From contig NZ_JAIFZO010000002.1 of NCBI RefSeq assembly GCF_026341275.1, positions 5,300,118 to 5,364,117 on the forward strand: a DNA stretch of 64,000 bases, given 5' to 3'. How positions within the stretch are numbered: position 1 is the first letter of the stretch; each line of letters opens with the position of its first letter. The notes below the pieces were generated by a model that had not been told where the DNA came from, ran no database searches, and saw nothing but the letters and a program-made list of their open reading frames with translations. Shown piece after piece: positions 1-9,321 of this stretch. The position numbers were made by a program, and so were the translations under genes. The stretch is from Streptomyces ortus (GTDB taxonomy: Bacteria > Actinomycetota > Actinomycetes > Streptomycetales > Streptomycetaceae).

Positions 1-97
1 AGCCGACCGGCGGCCTCTGACGCGCGTCGCCGATGGGACCGGTGACGCGTCCGCCTCGCAGGGGGTCGCCGACTCTCACCACTAAGGAGTGGGCGTC

Positions 98-742
98 GTG
101 ACCGCGGAAACCTCCCAGACGCTCGACCGGGGACTGCGTGTCCTCAAGCTGCTCGCCGACACCGACCACGGTCTGACCGTCACCGAGCTGTCCAACAAAC
201 TCGGAGTCAACCGGACCGTTGTGTACCGGTTGCTCGCCACGCTCGAACAGCACGCCCTCGTACGCCGGGACCTGGGCGGCCGGGCCCGGGTCGGGCTCGG
301 GGTGCTGCGGCTCGGCCGGCAGGTGCATCCGCTGGTGCGCGAGGCCGCGCTGCCCGCGTTGCGGTCGCTGGCCGAGGACATCGGGGCGACCGCCCATCTC
401 ACGCTGGTCGACGGTACGGAGGCGCTCGCCGTCGCCGTGGTCGAGCCGACGTGGACGGACTACCACGTGGCGTACCGCGCGGGGTTCCGGCATCCGCTGG
501 AGCGGGGGGCCGCCGGGAAGGCGATCCTCGCCGCGCGGGCCGGGGGCGCGGACGGCGAACTCGGTTACACGCTGACGCACGGGGAGCTGGAGGCCGGGGC
601 GAGCGGGGCCGCGGCGGCGCTGGTCGGTGTGACGGGGGTGGAGGGGAGCGTGGGGGTGGTGATGCTGGCGGACGCGGTGCCTGAGCGGGTGGGGCCGCGG
701 GTTGTCGACGCTGCGCGTGAGGTGGCTGACGCGTTGCGGTGA
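98..742 (+). CDS. IclR-family transcriptional regulator
   Basis: A 214-aa DNA-binding regulator. Residues about 8-60 form the IclR winged helix (TLDRGLRVLKLLADTDHGLT, then a recognition segment VNRTVVYRLLATL). The C-terminal effector domain contains the expected GAAGKAILA-like turn (ERGAAGKAILAARAG). At 214 aa it is shorter than typical IclR proteins (about 250). The GTG at 98 is chosen because AAGGAG lies 8 nt upstream; a GTG at 89 overlaps that Shine-Dalgarno sequence. The ligand is unknown and no obvious target operon adjoins it. The 97 nt before it hold no recognisable feature. Confidence 0.9.
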   Translation: MTAETSQTLDRGLRVLKLLADTDHGLTVTELSNKLGVNRTVVYRLLATLEQHALVRRDLGGRARVGLGVLRLGRQVHPLVREAALPALRSLAEDIGATAHLTLVDGTEALAVAVVEPTWTDYHVAYRAGFRHPLERGAAGKAILAARAGGADGELGYTLTHGELEAGASGAAAALVGVTGVEGSVGVVMLADAVPERVGPRVVDAAREVADALR

Positions 743-750
743 CCGGCCTC

Positions 751-909
751 GCGCCGTTCCCCGTGCCCTGGGCCGCCACGTACTGCGCCGTTCCCCGCGC
801 CCGCGCCCCTGACAGGCTAAAGACCAAAAGATTGCGCCGTTCCCCGCGCCCCTGAAAGATTGCGCCGTTCCCCGCGCCCCTTGAAGACTGCGCCGTTCCC
901 CGCGCCCCT
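751..909 (+). repeat. Cluster of the dispersed 21-bp intergenic repeat
   Basis: The gap between the IclR and S16 genes contains four good direct copies of a motif with core GCGCCGTTCCCCGCGCC, starting at about 783, 833, 861 and 889, and a degenerate copy at 751. The same element recurs near 17.8, 43.9-44.05 and 47.0-47.15 kb. It is non-coding and lies just 3' of genes. Confidence 0.85.
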
Positions 910-945
910 TGAGGTGCGGGCGTGGGTGGGGGTGTTGCTCTCCGT

Positions 946-951
946 TAGATT
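946..951 (+). promoter_or_regulatory. -10 element TAGATT giving a probable leaderless mRNA
   Basis: TAGATT ends 6 nt before the GTG at 958 and there is no Shine-Dalgarno sequence, so transcription probably starts at or next to the start codon. Confidence 0.5.
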
Positions 952-957
952 GATCCT

Positions 958-1758
958 GTGCCTTTTCGACTCTCCGGTCTCTCCCGGCTCCAGGCCGTCG
1001 CCGCGTGCGCCGTGCCCCTCGTGGGGCTGTTCGCCGTGGCGGTGTTCGCGCCGTTGCCCTTCTCGTTGGCGCAGCCCGGTATGACCGCGGATGTCCTCGG
1101 CGAGAACAAGGGTGACCCGGTGATCACGATCTCCGGCGCGAAGGCCCGCGAGACGAGCGGGCAGCTGCGGATGACGACCATCGAGGCGACGGCCCCGGAC
1201 ACGGACGTCAGCCTCGGCGACGTGCTCGACGGCTGGTTCCGTACGGACCGTGCCGTGATGCCCCGCGACGCGGTCTACCCGAGCGGCGACAGCGTCAAGG
1301 AGATCGAGGAGTACAACGCCGAGGAGATGAGGAAGTCCCAGGACACCGCCACCGAGGCGGCGCTGAACCAGCTCGGCGAGCGGTCGGACGACATCGAGGT
1401 CACGCTGAAGCTCGCCGACGTGGGCGGTCCGAGCGCCGGGCTCCTCTTCTCCCTCGGCATCGTCGACAAGCTGGACGGCGACGGCAGCGGCGGCGACCTC
1501 ACGGGCGGCCGGATCATCGCGGGTACGGGCACGATCGACGCCGACGGGAAGGTCGGCGCGGTCGGGGGAGTGGCCCTGAAGACGCAGGCGGCCCGCCGCG
1601 ACGGCGCGACCGTCTTCCTGGTACCGAAGGCGGAGTGCGCGGACGCCAGGTCGGAGCTGCCGAAGGGGCTTCGCCTCATCCCCGTGACCACCCTCAAGGG
1701 CGCCGTCGACGACCTGGTGGCCCTGGAGAAGGACAAAGGCTCCGTCCCCTCCTGCTAG
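958..1758 (+). CDS. Membrane-anchored Lon-like (S16) serine protease
   Basis: A 266-aa protein with one N-terminal membrane segment (about 12-35) and a C-terminal S16/Lon proteolytic domain. The Ser-Lys dyad is visible: Ser159 in GGPSAGL and Lys208 in GGVALKTQAA, preceded by the Lon-like GTGTIDADGKVGAVGG. It resembles YlbL-family proteases, but those usually carry a PDZ domain between the anchor and the S16 domain. Here the intervening stretch (about 40-130) shows no clear PDZ signature and the protein is about 75 residues shorter. The catalytic domain probably faces outwards. The GTG start at 958 is preceded by a -10 sequence rather than a ribosome-binding site. Confidence 0.85.
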   Translation: MPFRLSGLSRLQAVAACAVPLVGLFAVAVFAPLPFSLAQPGMTADVLGENKGDPVITISGAKARETSGQLRMTTIEATAPDTDVSLGDVLDGWFRTDRAVMPRDAVYPSGDSVKEIEEYNAEEMRKSQDTATEAALNQLGERSDDIEVTLKLADVGGPSAGLLFSLGIVDKLDGDGSGGDLTGGRIIAGTGTIDADGKVGAVGGVALKTQAARRDGATVFLVPKAECADARSELPKGLRLIPVTTLKGAVDDLVALEKDKGSVPSC

Positions 1759-1815
1759 GCCCCCTCTTGGTAGGCCCCCTCCTGCTGGGCCCCCTCTCCT
1801 GCGGGGCCCCGCCCC

Positions 1816-2787
1816 TCACCCCTCCTTCACGAAGCCCTCCGCCTTCATCCAGTCCAGGGCCACCGCGTGCGGGTCCTCCCCGTCGACGTCCACCTTGGCG
1901 TTCAGCTCCTGCGCCACGTCGTTGTCGAGCCGCTTCGTGATCGGGGCCAGCACCTCGGCGATCGCCGGATACTTCTTCAGGGCCTTGGAGTTGATCGACG
2001 GAGCCACGTTGTAGTTGGGGAAGAACTTCTTGTCGTCCGCCATCACGGCGAGGTTCATCGACTTGATCCGCCCGTCGGTGGTGAAGACCTCCCCGTACGT
2101 ACAACTCCCCTTGCGCACCTGGGTGTAGATGATCCCGGTGTCCATCTGTGTGATGTTCCCGCTCGGCAGTCTCATGCCGTAGGCCTTCTCCATGCCCGGC
2201 AGCCCGTCGGCCCGGTTGGCGAACTCGCTCTCCACGCAGACCGAGACGGCCTTGGGGTCCTTCTTGGCGAGGGCGGCCACGTCGGAGAGCGTCTTCGTGC
2301 CGTACTTCTTGTAGTTGGCCTGGTTCATGGCGAGCGCGTACGTGTTGTTCAGCTTCGAGGGGGCCAGCCACGTCAGCCCGTTCTTCCGGTCGGCGTCGCG
2401 CACGGCCTCCCACTGCTTCTGCGGGTCCGCGATGGGATCGCTGTTGCCCAGGTAGGTGATCCAGGCGGTGCCCGTGTACTCGTAACCGGCGTCGGCGTCC
2501 CCGTTCTTGACCGCTTCCCGGGAGCCGATGGAGCCCTGGATGCCCGTACGGTCCAGCACCTCGGCGCCGGCCGCCTGGAACGCGATGCCCATGATCGCGC
2601 CCAGGACGAGCTGCTCGGTGAACTCCTTGGAGGTCACGGTCAGCTTGGCACCCTCGAGGGGGCGCCCCTTCCCGACCGACCCCGGCCGCACGTCGTCGAC
2701 CATGGGCGAACCGCTGGTCAGCCCGCACCCGGAGACCACCACCAGCAGGGCGAACGCCGCCACCGGCCCCGTAACCCGTCGTCTCAT
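1816..2787 (-). CDS. Osmoprotectant ABC transporter substrate-binding lipoprotein
   Basis: A 323-aa solute-binding protein of the OpuAC/ProX quaternary-amine family. A lipoprotein signal ends at Cys21 (VVVSGCG), so it should be tethered outside the membrane. The family signature follows at about 45-100: VTSKEFTEQLVLGAIM, then DADAGYEYTGTAWITYLG. The ATG at 2787 overlaps the stop of the upstream permease by 4 nt (ATGA), which fixes the start and indicates translational coupling. It is the last gene of a permease-ATPase-permease-binding protein operon. Likely ligands are glycine betaine, choline or carnitine; this cannot be resolved from sequence. Confidence 0.93.
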   Translation of the reverse strand: MRRRVTGPVAAFALLVVVSGCGLTSGSPMVDDVRPGSVGKGRPLEGAKLTVTSKEFTEQLVLGAIMGIAFQAAGAEVLDRTGIQGSIGSREAVKNGDADAGYEYTGTAWITYLGNSDPIADPQKQWEAVRDADRKNGLTWLAPSKLNNTYALAMNQANYKKYGTKTLSDVAALAKKDPKAVSVCVESEFANRADGLPGMEKAYGMRLPSGNITQMDTGIIYTQVRKGSCTYGEVFTTDGRIKSMNLAVMADDKKFFPNYNVAPSINSKALKKYPAIAEVLAPITKRLDNDVAQELNAKVDVDGEDPHAVALDWMKAEGFVKEG

Positions 2788-3701
2788 GAGCCCGCCTCCA
2801 GTCCGCGCGGGCTGAGCAGCAGCTCGGCCAGTGACGCCAGCCAGTCGACCAGCAGGGCCAGTGCGACGGTCAGGATCGAGCCGAGGACCAGCACCGGCAT
2901 CCGCTGATTGGTGATCCCGGTCGTGATCAGCACGCCCAGACCGCCGCCTCCGCCGAACGTGGCGAGCGTCGCCGTGCCCACGTTCAGGACGAGCGCGGTC
3001 CGTACGCCGGCCAGGATCAGCGGTACGGCCAGCGGGAGTTCGATGCGGCCCAGCACACCCAGCGGGGACATGCCGATTCCCCGGGCGGCCTCCAGGAGCG
3101 TCGGGTCGTTCGCCTTCAGCCCGGCGATCGTGTTGGACAGGACGGGCAGGACGGCGTACGCGATGATGCCGATCAGCGCCGCCCTGCGGCCGATGCCCAG
3201 CCAGATCACCAGCAGGGCCAGCAGCCCGATCGCGGGCGTGGCCTGCCCCATGTTGGCGAAGGTCATGGCCACCGGGGTCGCCTTGCGCAGGGCCCCGCGC
3301 GTCAGCAGGATGCCCAGCGGAATCGCGATGATCAGCACGAAGAAGGTGGAGATCACGGTCAGCTCGATGTGCTGGCGCAGCGCCTTCCACACCTGCCCGT
3401 TGCTGAGCGCGTTCTCGGAGAGGGGGTCGAGGTCCGCCTGGCGGAACCAGAGCCAGGTGCAGAGCAGTCCGACGACGAGCACGGTCGGCAGAAGGGTCAG
3501 CTTCAGCCAACTGATCCTGCCGGCCGGGGACTTGGCGGCCACCACGGCGAGCTCCTCGTCGAAGGCGGCCTCCCGCCCGGCTTCCGGCCCGACACCCCCG
3601 ACGTCCCCGGCACCAGGACGGGAACCCCCGCGCTCCGTACGGGTGCCCCGGTCGTCCCGGTCACCCGCGTCGCCATCGCGACCGGCCTCGGGGCCGCTCA
3701 C
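2784..3701 (-). CDS. Osmoprotectant ABC transporter permease (second)
   Basis: A 305-aa integral membrane subunit of the OpuC/ProW type. An unusually long hydrophilic N-terminus (about 65 aa, rich in Gly, Asp and Arg) precedes the first membrane span (LLPTVLVVGLLCTWLWF). The binding-protein-dependent transport signature with EAA-like loop follows (LLEAARGIGMSPLGVLGRIE). The GTG start at 3701 overlaps the ATPase stop by 4 nt. Together with the 215-aa permease it should form the heterodimeric channel. Confidence 0.92.
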   Translation of the reverse strand: MSGPEAGRDGDAGDRDDRGTRTERGGSRPGAGDVGGVGPEAGREAAFDEELAVVAAKSPAGRISWLKLTLLPTVLVVGLLCTWLWFRQADLDPLSENALSNGQVWKALRQHIELTVISTFFVLIIAIPLGILLTRGALRKATPVAMTFANMGQATPAIGLLALLVIWLGIGRRAALIGIIAYAVLPVLSNTIAGLKANDPTLLEAARGIGMSPLGVLGRIELPLAVPLILAGVRTALVLNVGTATLATFGGGGGLGVLITTGITNQRMPVLVLGSILTVALALLVDWLASLAELLLSPRGLEAGS

Positions 3702-5002
3702 GCCTCGCCCTCCCCGCCGCCACCCGCACCCTCCTGCTCCTGACGGGAACCCTCATGGCGGCTCTGCTCGGTGCGGGCCTCCTCCAGCTCGTGCTGGTGC
3801 TCCATCGCGTCGAGCCGGTCGGCCTCCAGCATCTCCTGCACGGAGTTCATCAGCGTCTCCATGTCCACCACGCCGGTGTACTCGCCGCGCCGCCCGGTCA
3901 CCACGACCCGCCCCGCATTGTCCGTGAGCACGGCCTCCAGCGCGTCCCGCAGCGTCGCGTCCCTGGTCACGGTGTCGTTCACCGGTGTGCCGGCGCGGGC
4001 CAGCGAGCCCCGGGCCCGCATGAGATCGCCGCGCCGCAGCCACTTGTAGGGCCGCCCCCGCCGGTCGAGGAGCAGGATCTCGTTCGTACCGCTCGCCCGG
4101 ACCTTGTTGAAGATCTCCTGCAGTGGATCGTCGACGGTCACCGTCGGATACTCGGTGATCTCCACATCCCGTACGCGCGTCAGGTTCAGCCGCTTCAGGG
4201 CGGCACCGGCGCCCACGAACCCGGACACGAAGTCGTCGGCGGGGTTGGTGAGGATCGCCTCCGGGGTGTCGAACTGCGCGATGTGCGACTGCTCGCGCAG
4301 CACCGCGATCCGGTCACCGAGCTTGATGGCCTCGTCGAAGTCGTGCGTGACGAAAACAATGGTCTTGTGCAGCTCGTGCTGCAGCCGAATCAACTCGTCC
4401 TGCAGGTGATCACGAGTGATCGGATCGACGGCACCGAACGGCTCGTCCATCAGCAGCACGGGCGGATCGGCGGCCAACGCCCGCGCCACGCCCACCCGCT
4501 GCTGTTGCCCGCCGGACAGTTGCCGCGGATACCGCCCGTGGAACTCGCCCGGATCGAGCCCCACCAGATCGAGCATCTCCTCGATGCGCGCGGCGACCCG
4601 CGCCTTCGACCAGCCGACCATCTTCGGCACGAGCCCGATGTTCTGGGCGACCGTCATGTGCGGGAAGAGCCCCGAGGACTGGATGGCGTACCCGATCTTC
4701 CGTCGCAGTTTGACGGGATCCATGTGGGTGACGTCCTCGCCTCCGATGCGGATCCGCCCGCCCGTGGGCTCGATCAGCCGGTTGATCATTTTCAGCGTGG
4801 TGGACTTCCCGCACCCGGAGGGCCCGACCAGCACCACCAGCTCACCGGCGTTGATCTCCATGTTGACGCTGTCCACCGCGGGATCGGCGCTCCCCGGATA
4901 CCGCTTGCTCAGACTCTCCAGCCGGATGGTGGCCCCGGTGGCGTCGCGCCCACCCCCACCCTCCCGCGCCCCTTCCACGGTCCCTGCTGCTGTCTCAGAC
5001 AC
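3698..5002 (-). CDS. Osmoprotectant ABC transporter ATPase with CBS domains
   Basis: A 434-aa ATPase of the OpuCA/ProV class. Walker A is GPSGCGKST at 60-68, the ABC signature is LSGGQQQR at about 162-169, and Walker B is LLMDEP at 183-188. A tandem CBS region occupies about 280-400 and in this family senses ionic strength or nucleotides. The last 35 residues are an acidic/Gln-rich tail (EEARTEQSRHEGSRQEQEG) beyond the usual family length. The GTG start at 5002 overlaps the upstream permease by 8 nt, so the operon is tightly coupled. Confidence 0.95.
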   Translation of the reverse strand: MSETAAGTVEGAREGGGGRDATGATIRLESLSKRYPGSADPAVDSVNMEINAGELVVLVGPSGCGKSTTLKMINRLIEPTGGRIRIGGEDVTHMDPVKLRRKIGYAIQSSGLFPHMTVAQNIGLVPKMVGWSKARVAARIEEMLDLVGLDPGEFHGRYPRQLSGGQQQRVGVARALAADPPVLLMDEPFGAVDPITRDHLQDELIRLQHELHKTIVFVTHDFDEAIKLGDRIAVLREQSHIAQFDTPEAILTNPADDFVSGFVGAGAALKRLNLTRVRDVEITEYPTVTVDDPLQEIFNKVRASGTNEILLLDRRGRPYKWLRRGDLMRARGSLARAGTPVNDTVTRDATLRDALEAVLTDNAGRVVVTGRRGEYTGVVDMETLMNSVQEMLEADRLDAMEHQHELEEARTEQSRHEGSRQEQEGAGGGGEGEA

Positions 5003-5642
5003 GAATCCCCCTAGGGATGGTCAGCCGTCCGATGAGGACGTACGCGGCATCGAACAGCAGCGCCAGGACGATGATCCCGAGCGTGCCCGCGAGGACTTGG
5101 TTGAGCGCGTTCTTGCTGCCCAGGGAGGCGATACCGCGGAAGATCTCATTGCCGAGACCCGGCCCCGAGGCGTACGCGGCGATCGCGGCGATGCCCATCA
5201 GCATCTGCGTGGAGACCCGGATCCCGGTCAGGATCGGCGGCCAGGCCAACGGCAGTTCGACGCGTACGAGCCGGGCGAGCCGCGACATCCCGATGCCGGT
5301 CGCCGCGTCCACCAGCGACGGGTCGACCCCGCGCAGCCCGACGATCGAGTTCCGCACGATGGGCAGCAGCCCGTACAGGGTCAGGGCGATCACCGTGGGC
5401 GGCACACCCAGTCCCACCACCGGGATCAGCAGACCGATCATGGCGAGCGAGGGAATGGTCAGCAGGGTCGCCGTGGTGATCGTGGCGAGGTTCCCGGCCC
5501 AGTCGCTGCGATAGGTGACCACGCCGATCACCACCCCTACGACCGTGGCGACGACCATGCACTGGAAGACGGCGCTGGCGTGCTGAAAGGCATCGGCGAG
5601 GAGCTGCTGATGACGACTGCCGAGGTACTCCCAGAAGTTCAC
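4995..5642 (-). CDS. Osmoprotectant ABC transporter permease (first)
   Basis: A 215-aa inner-membrane permease and first gene of the four-gene osmoprotectant operon. Several hydrophobic spans are evident, and the inner-membrane component signature reads LVDAATGIGMSRLARLVRVE. Its length is typical of OpuCB/ProW-like subunits. The GTG start (NFWEYLGSRHQQ) lies 31 nt from the convergent-side end of the Lrp regulator gene, which reads in the same direction, so the operon may share that gene's transcript or use a promoter inside it. Confidence 0.92.
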   Translation of the reverse strand: MNFWEYLGSRHQQLLADAFQHASAVFQCMVVATVVGVVIGVVTYRSDWAGNLATITTATLLTIPSLAMIGLLIPVVGLGVPPTVIALTLYGLLPIVRNSIVGLRGVDPSLVDAATGIGMSRLARLVRVELPLAWPPILTGIRVSTQMLMGIAAIAAYASGPGLGNEIFRGIASLGSKNALNQVLAGTLGIIVLALLFDAAYVLIGRLTIPRGIRV

Positions 5643-5673
5643 CCGCTGTCACCCCACTCGGTAGCCCAGTCGT

Positions 5674-6150
5674 TCAGCCGTCACCGTCCCGCGCCGCCTG
5701 CTCCACCAGCGGAATGACCCGCAGCGGAACGGGGTTCTCCATGACGATCGCCGTGGAGGCCCGGACGATGCCATCAAAACCGACAACCCGGTCGATCACC
5801 CGTTGAAGATCGGCGTTGGAGCGAGCCACGAGCCGGCACAGCATGTCCCCGCCGCCCGTGGTCGTGTGCAGCTCCAGCACCTCGGGCACGGTCGCCAAGT
5901 GCGCCCGTACGTCCGTGCCTTGACCCTGCCGGATCTGGAGGGTCGCGAAAGCGGTGACGGGATATCCGAGGGCCGTGGGATCCACCTGCGGGCCGAATCC
6001 CCGGATGACGCCATTCGACTGAAGGCGGTCCAGCCGCGCCTGCACGGTCCCGCGCGCGACCCCGAGCCGACGGGACATCTCCAGCACACCGATCCGCGGC
6101 TCCTCGGCCAGCAGCACGAGAAGCCGCCCGTCCAAACGATCGATCCCCAC
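5674..6150 (-). CDS. Lrp/AsnC-family transcriptional regulator
   Basis: A 158-aa feast/famine regulator. The N-terminal helix-turn-helix is IDRLDGRLLVLLAEEPRIG followed by MSRRLGVARGTVQARLDRL. The C-terminal RAM (ligand-binding) domain includes the conserved GxxDMLCRL-type core (TGGGDMLCRLVARSNADL). The GTG at 6150 is preferred because GGAGG lies 5 nt upstream; upstream starts at 6171 and 6213 have none. It is divergent from hpd, so a role as aromatic-amino-acid-responsive regulator of hpd is plausible but inferred only from position. Confidence 0.9.
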   Translation of the reverse strand: MGIDRLDGRLLVLLAEEPRIGVLEMSRRLGVARGTVQARLDRLQSNGVIRGFGPQVDPTALGYPVTAFATLQIRQGQGTDVRAHLATVPEVLELHTTTGGGDMLCRLVARSNADLQRVIDRVVGFDGIVRASTAIVMENPVPLRVIPLVEQAARDGDG

Positions 6151-6209
6151 AAACACCTCCGCGATGGTCACCCTGTACAAGAAGTAGTCGCAACCCGCCC
6201 CTCCACTGA

Positions 6210-7418
<1,209 letters not shown>

Positions 7419-7452
7419 ATTCTCTCCCCCCGGAGACGGCCCGCACCCCCCC

Positions 7453-7616
7453 AGACATGGCGGGAGCGGGCCGTGCCGGTACGTCGCAGACATGGCGGGA
7501 GCGGGCCGTGCCGGTACGTCGCGGTCCGCCGCATAGGGCTCCTGCAAACGACGGCAACCCTCCTCCTTACGGCGGTACACCCGGGAGGCGGCGGACGCGA
7601 CGTACCGGCACGGCCC
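7453..7616. repeat. 35-bp tandem duplication plus inverted copy
   Basis: Two identical 35-bp units adjoin exactly (7453-7487 and 7488-7522; each contains GGGCCGTGCCGGTACGTCGC). The 20-bp core recurs perfectly in inverse orientation at 7597-7616, so a long hairpin is possible. The roughly 300-nt gap after hpd holds no other credible gene. Confidence 0.85.
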
Positions 7617-7719
7617 CGACCCACCCACTACCGCCGCGCGCTTCCGCCCTCGCCCCCACCCTCGTCGCCGCCCCGCTTCCAGGCACAGGCGCACGACCAG
7701 GCGCACGCACAGCCGACGG

Positions 7720-7848
7720 TCACCAACTCTCTCCAGAGCCCGCAAAGCCACGCACCAAGAGCGGCGAGAACACCGGACTGGATCCGGCAGCGCTTCCCCG
7801 GGCGCCGCCGGCCTCGAGCCGCTCCCCACTCCCCCGCTCGATCACCCC
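7720..7848 (-). pseudogene. Apparent out-of-frame 3' remnant of the TPR gene
   Basis: Directly after the stop of the TPR gene, other frames read like the usual tail of such proteins. With one extra G in the GGGGG run the sequence continues HRG-VIERGSGERLEAGGARG. Later fragments SPVFSPLLVRG and ALRALERVG appear in alternating frames, resembling the normal ending '...EALRLNPYFSPLLA..ARRALEELG'. At least three small indels are needed to restore it. Confidence 0.55.
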
Positions 7849-9221
7849 CGGTGAAACGAGTACAGGGCAACCCGCGCCCCACCCCCACGCACCCGGTCCG
7901 TGGCCCGCGTCGCGAACCCGACCGCCTCCTTGTCCTTCCCGTCCCGATGCAACGCCCACCCCAGCGCATCGGCCACGGCCGCCGACGGATGCCGGGCCCA
8001 CTCACCCCGCAACCGCCGCACCGCATCACCCGCATCCCCGTGGTCGGCCTCGAAGAGCCCGAGCACCAGCTCCTCGTCCACACCGACCGCGTCCCCCTCC
8101 CGCACCCGAGCCCGCAACACGTCGTACTGGGCCCGCGCGGCCCCGCCCAGCCCCAGCGACTCGTACAACTCGCCCAACTCCAGCGCGTACCGCGGCAACG
8201 GCTGCTTCGCCAGGGCGGACTGATACGCGAGCAGCGCCTCCGAGTCCCGCCCCAGCGCGGCCAGCGCCCGCCCCTGCCCGGCCCGCGCCGCATGCTCCCC
8301 GGGATCGGCCCGCAGCGCGGCCTCGAACGCCCGCAGCGACTCGGCGGCCTCCCCGCGTTCCCACGCCGACTCCCCGACCCGCACCAGGCAGTCGGCCCGC
8401 TCGGCGGGGGTGGCGGCGAGCGCCGCCGCATCGGACAGAGCTGCGGCGGAATCCTCCCGCCACCCCCGGTCCCGGTACACCAGCCCGGCCCGCACCAACA
8501 CCTGCGCCGCCGGCCCGCTCCCCGACGCCCGGCTCCCCGAGGCCCCGTTACCCGACGCCCCGCCCCCCGAGGGAAGCTCGACCAGCTTGGCCAGAGCGCG
8601 CCGAGCACCCTTGTAGTCCCCGAGCCCCCGATACGCGTCGATCAGCGCCGGATACACGGACCACCGCTTCGGCGAGGAGGCCACGGCCGCCTCCCCCCAC
8701 TCCCGCGCGGCCCGGAAGTCGCGCCGCGTGTTGGCGAGCACGGCCATCCCCCGGAACGCCTCGGTGTTCCCCTTCGGCCGCCCTTTCAACGACGTACGCA
8801 ACGCGGCGTCGGCCTTCGGGTAGAACCCCGGCTCGGCGGTCCGCCGCCCCCGCTCCACATACGCCGTGCCCAGCTCGGCCCACGACCGCACATCACCCGG
8901 ATGGGCCCGCAGATGCGCCTCGCGGTCACCGATCAGCGCGACGAGATCGGGCAACGAGGCGGGCGCCCCGGACCCCACGGCCGTCACGGCCCGTGCCATG
9001 GGCCCGGGGGAGGGCGGCGGCCGACGACCGCCGTCGGGCAGCACGACGAGCACGCCCCCCAGCACGAAGCACCCCAGGACGGCCCCGACCAACACCCGCC
9101 GCACCAGAACCGCACGCCGCCCCGCGGACTCCGTCCGCACGCCACCGGCCCCAGAAACCTCAGTACCGCCGGCCACGGCACCGTCCGTGCCGCTCTCCAC
9201 ACCGCTGTCCATGTCGATCAC
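7842..9221 (-). CDS. Membrane-anchored TPR-repeat protein (3' end probably frameshifted)
   Basis: A 459-aa protein: a cytoplasmic N-terminus, one membrane span (about 40-61, RRVLVGAVLGCFVLGGVLVVL) and then repeated helical hairpins of TPR type (for example ADCLVRVGESAWERGEAAES and AARAGQGRALAALGRDSEAL). A Gly/Ala/Ser-rich linker (PSGGGASGNGASGSRASGSG) interrupts the repeats at about 230. The reading frame stops at YSFHRG, where homologues normally continue for another repeat, and the missing tail is readable in other frames downstream. Start is a GTG at 9221, or an ATG three codons later. The function is not assigned; TPR arrays bind proteins. Confidence 0.75.
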   Translation of the reverse strand: MIDMDSGVESGTDGAVAGGTEVSGAGGVRTESAGRRAVLVRRVLVGAVLGCFVLGGVLVVLPDGGRRPPPSPGPMARAVTAVGSGAPASLPDLVALIGDREAHLRAHPGDVRSWAELGTAYVERGRRTAEPGFYPKADAALRTSLKGRPKGNTEAFRGMAVLANTRRDFRAAREWGEAAVASSPKRWSVYPALIDAYRGLGDYKGARRALAKLVELPSGGGASGNGASGSRASGSGPAAQVLVRAGLVYRDRGWREDSAAALSDAAALAATPAERADCLVRVGESAWERGEAAESLRAFEAALRADPGEHAARAGQGRALAALGRDSEALLAYQSALAKQPLPRYALELGELYESLGLGGAARAQYDVLRARVREGDAVGVDEELVLGLFEADHGDAGDAVRRLRGEWARHPSAAVADALGWALHRDGKDKEAVGFATRATDRVRGGGARVALYSFHRG

Positions 9222-9321
9222 TGTGCGTCAATAGGAAGAGCACACCCGCCCACCACCCCGGCACGGAAAGCCCCGCGCGGGCGGGGTTCACACCGATGGC
9301 CCCGAGTGCGACGCTGTGATC

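Noticed and set aside
751-909. An insertion-sequence remnant
   Set aside because: The repeated units are short, have no terminal inverted repeats with target duplication and no transposase fragment.
1816-3510. A 564-codon frame suggesting a permease-binding protein fusion
   Set aside because: The N-terminal part is out of frame with the real permease and has no domain. The binding protein has its own lipoprotein signal starting at 2787.
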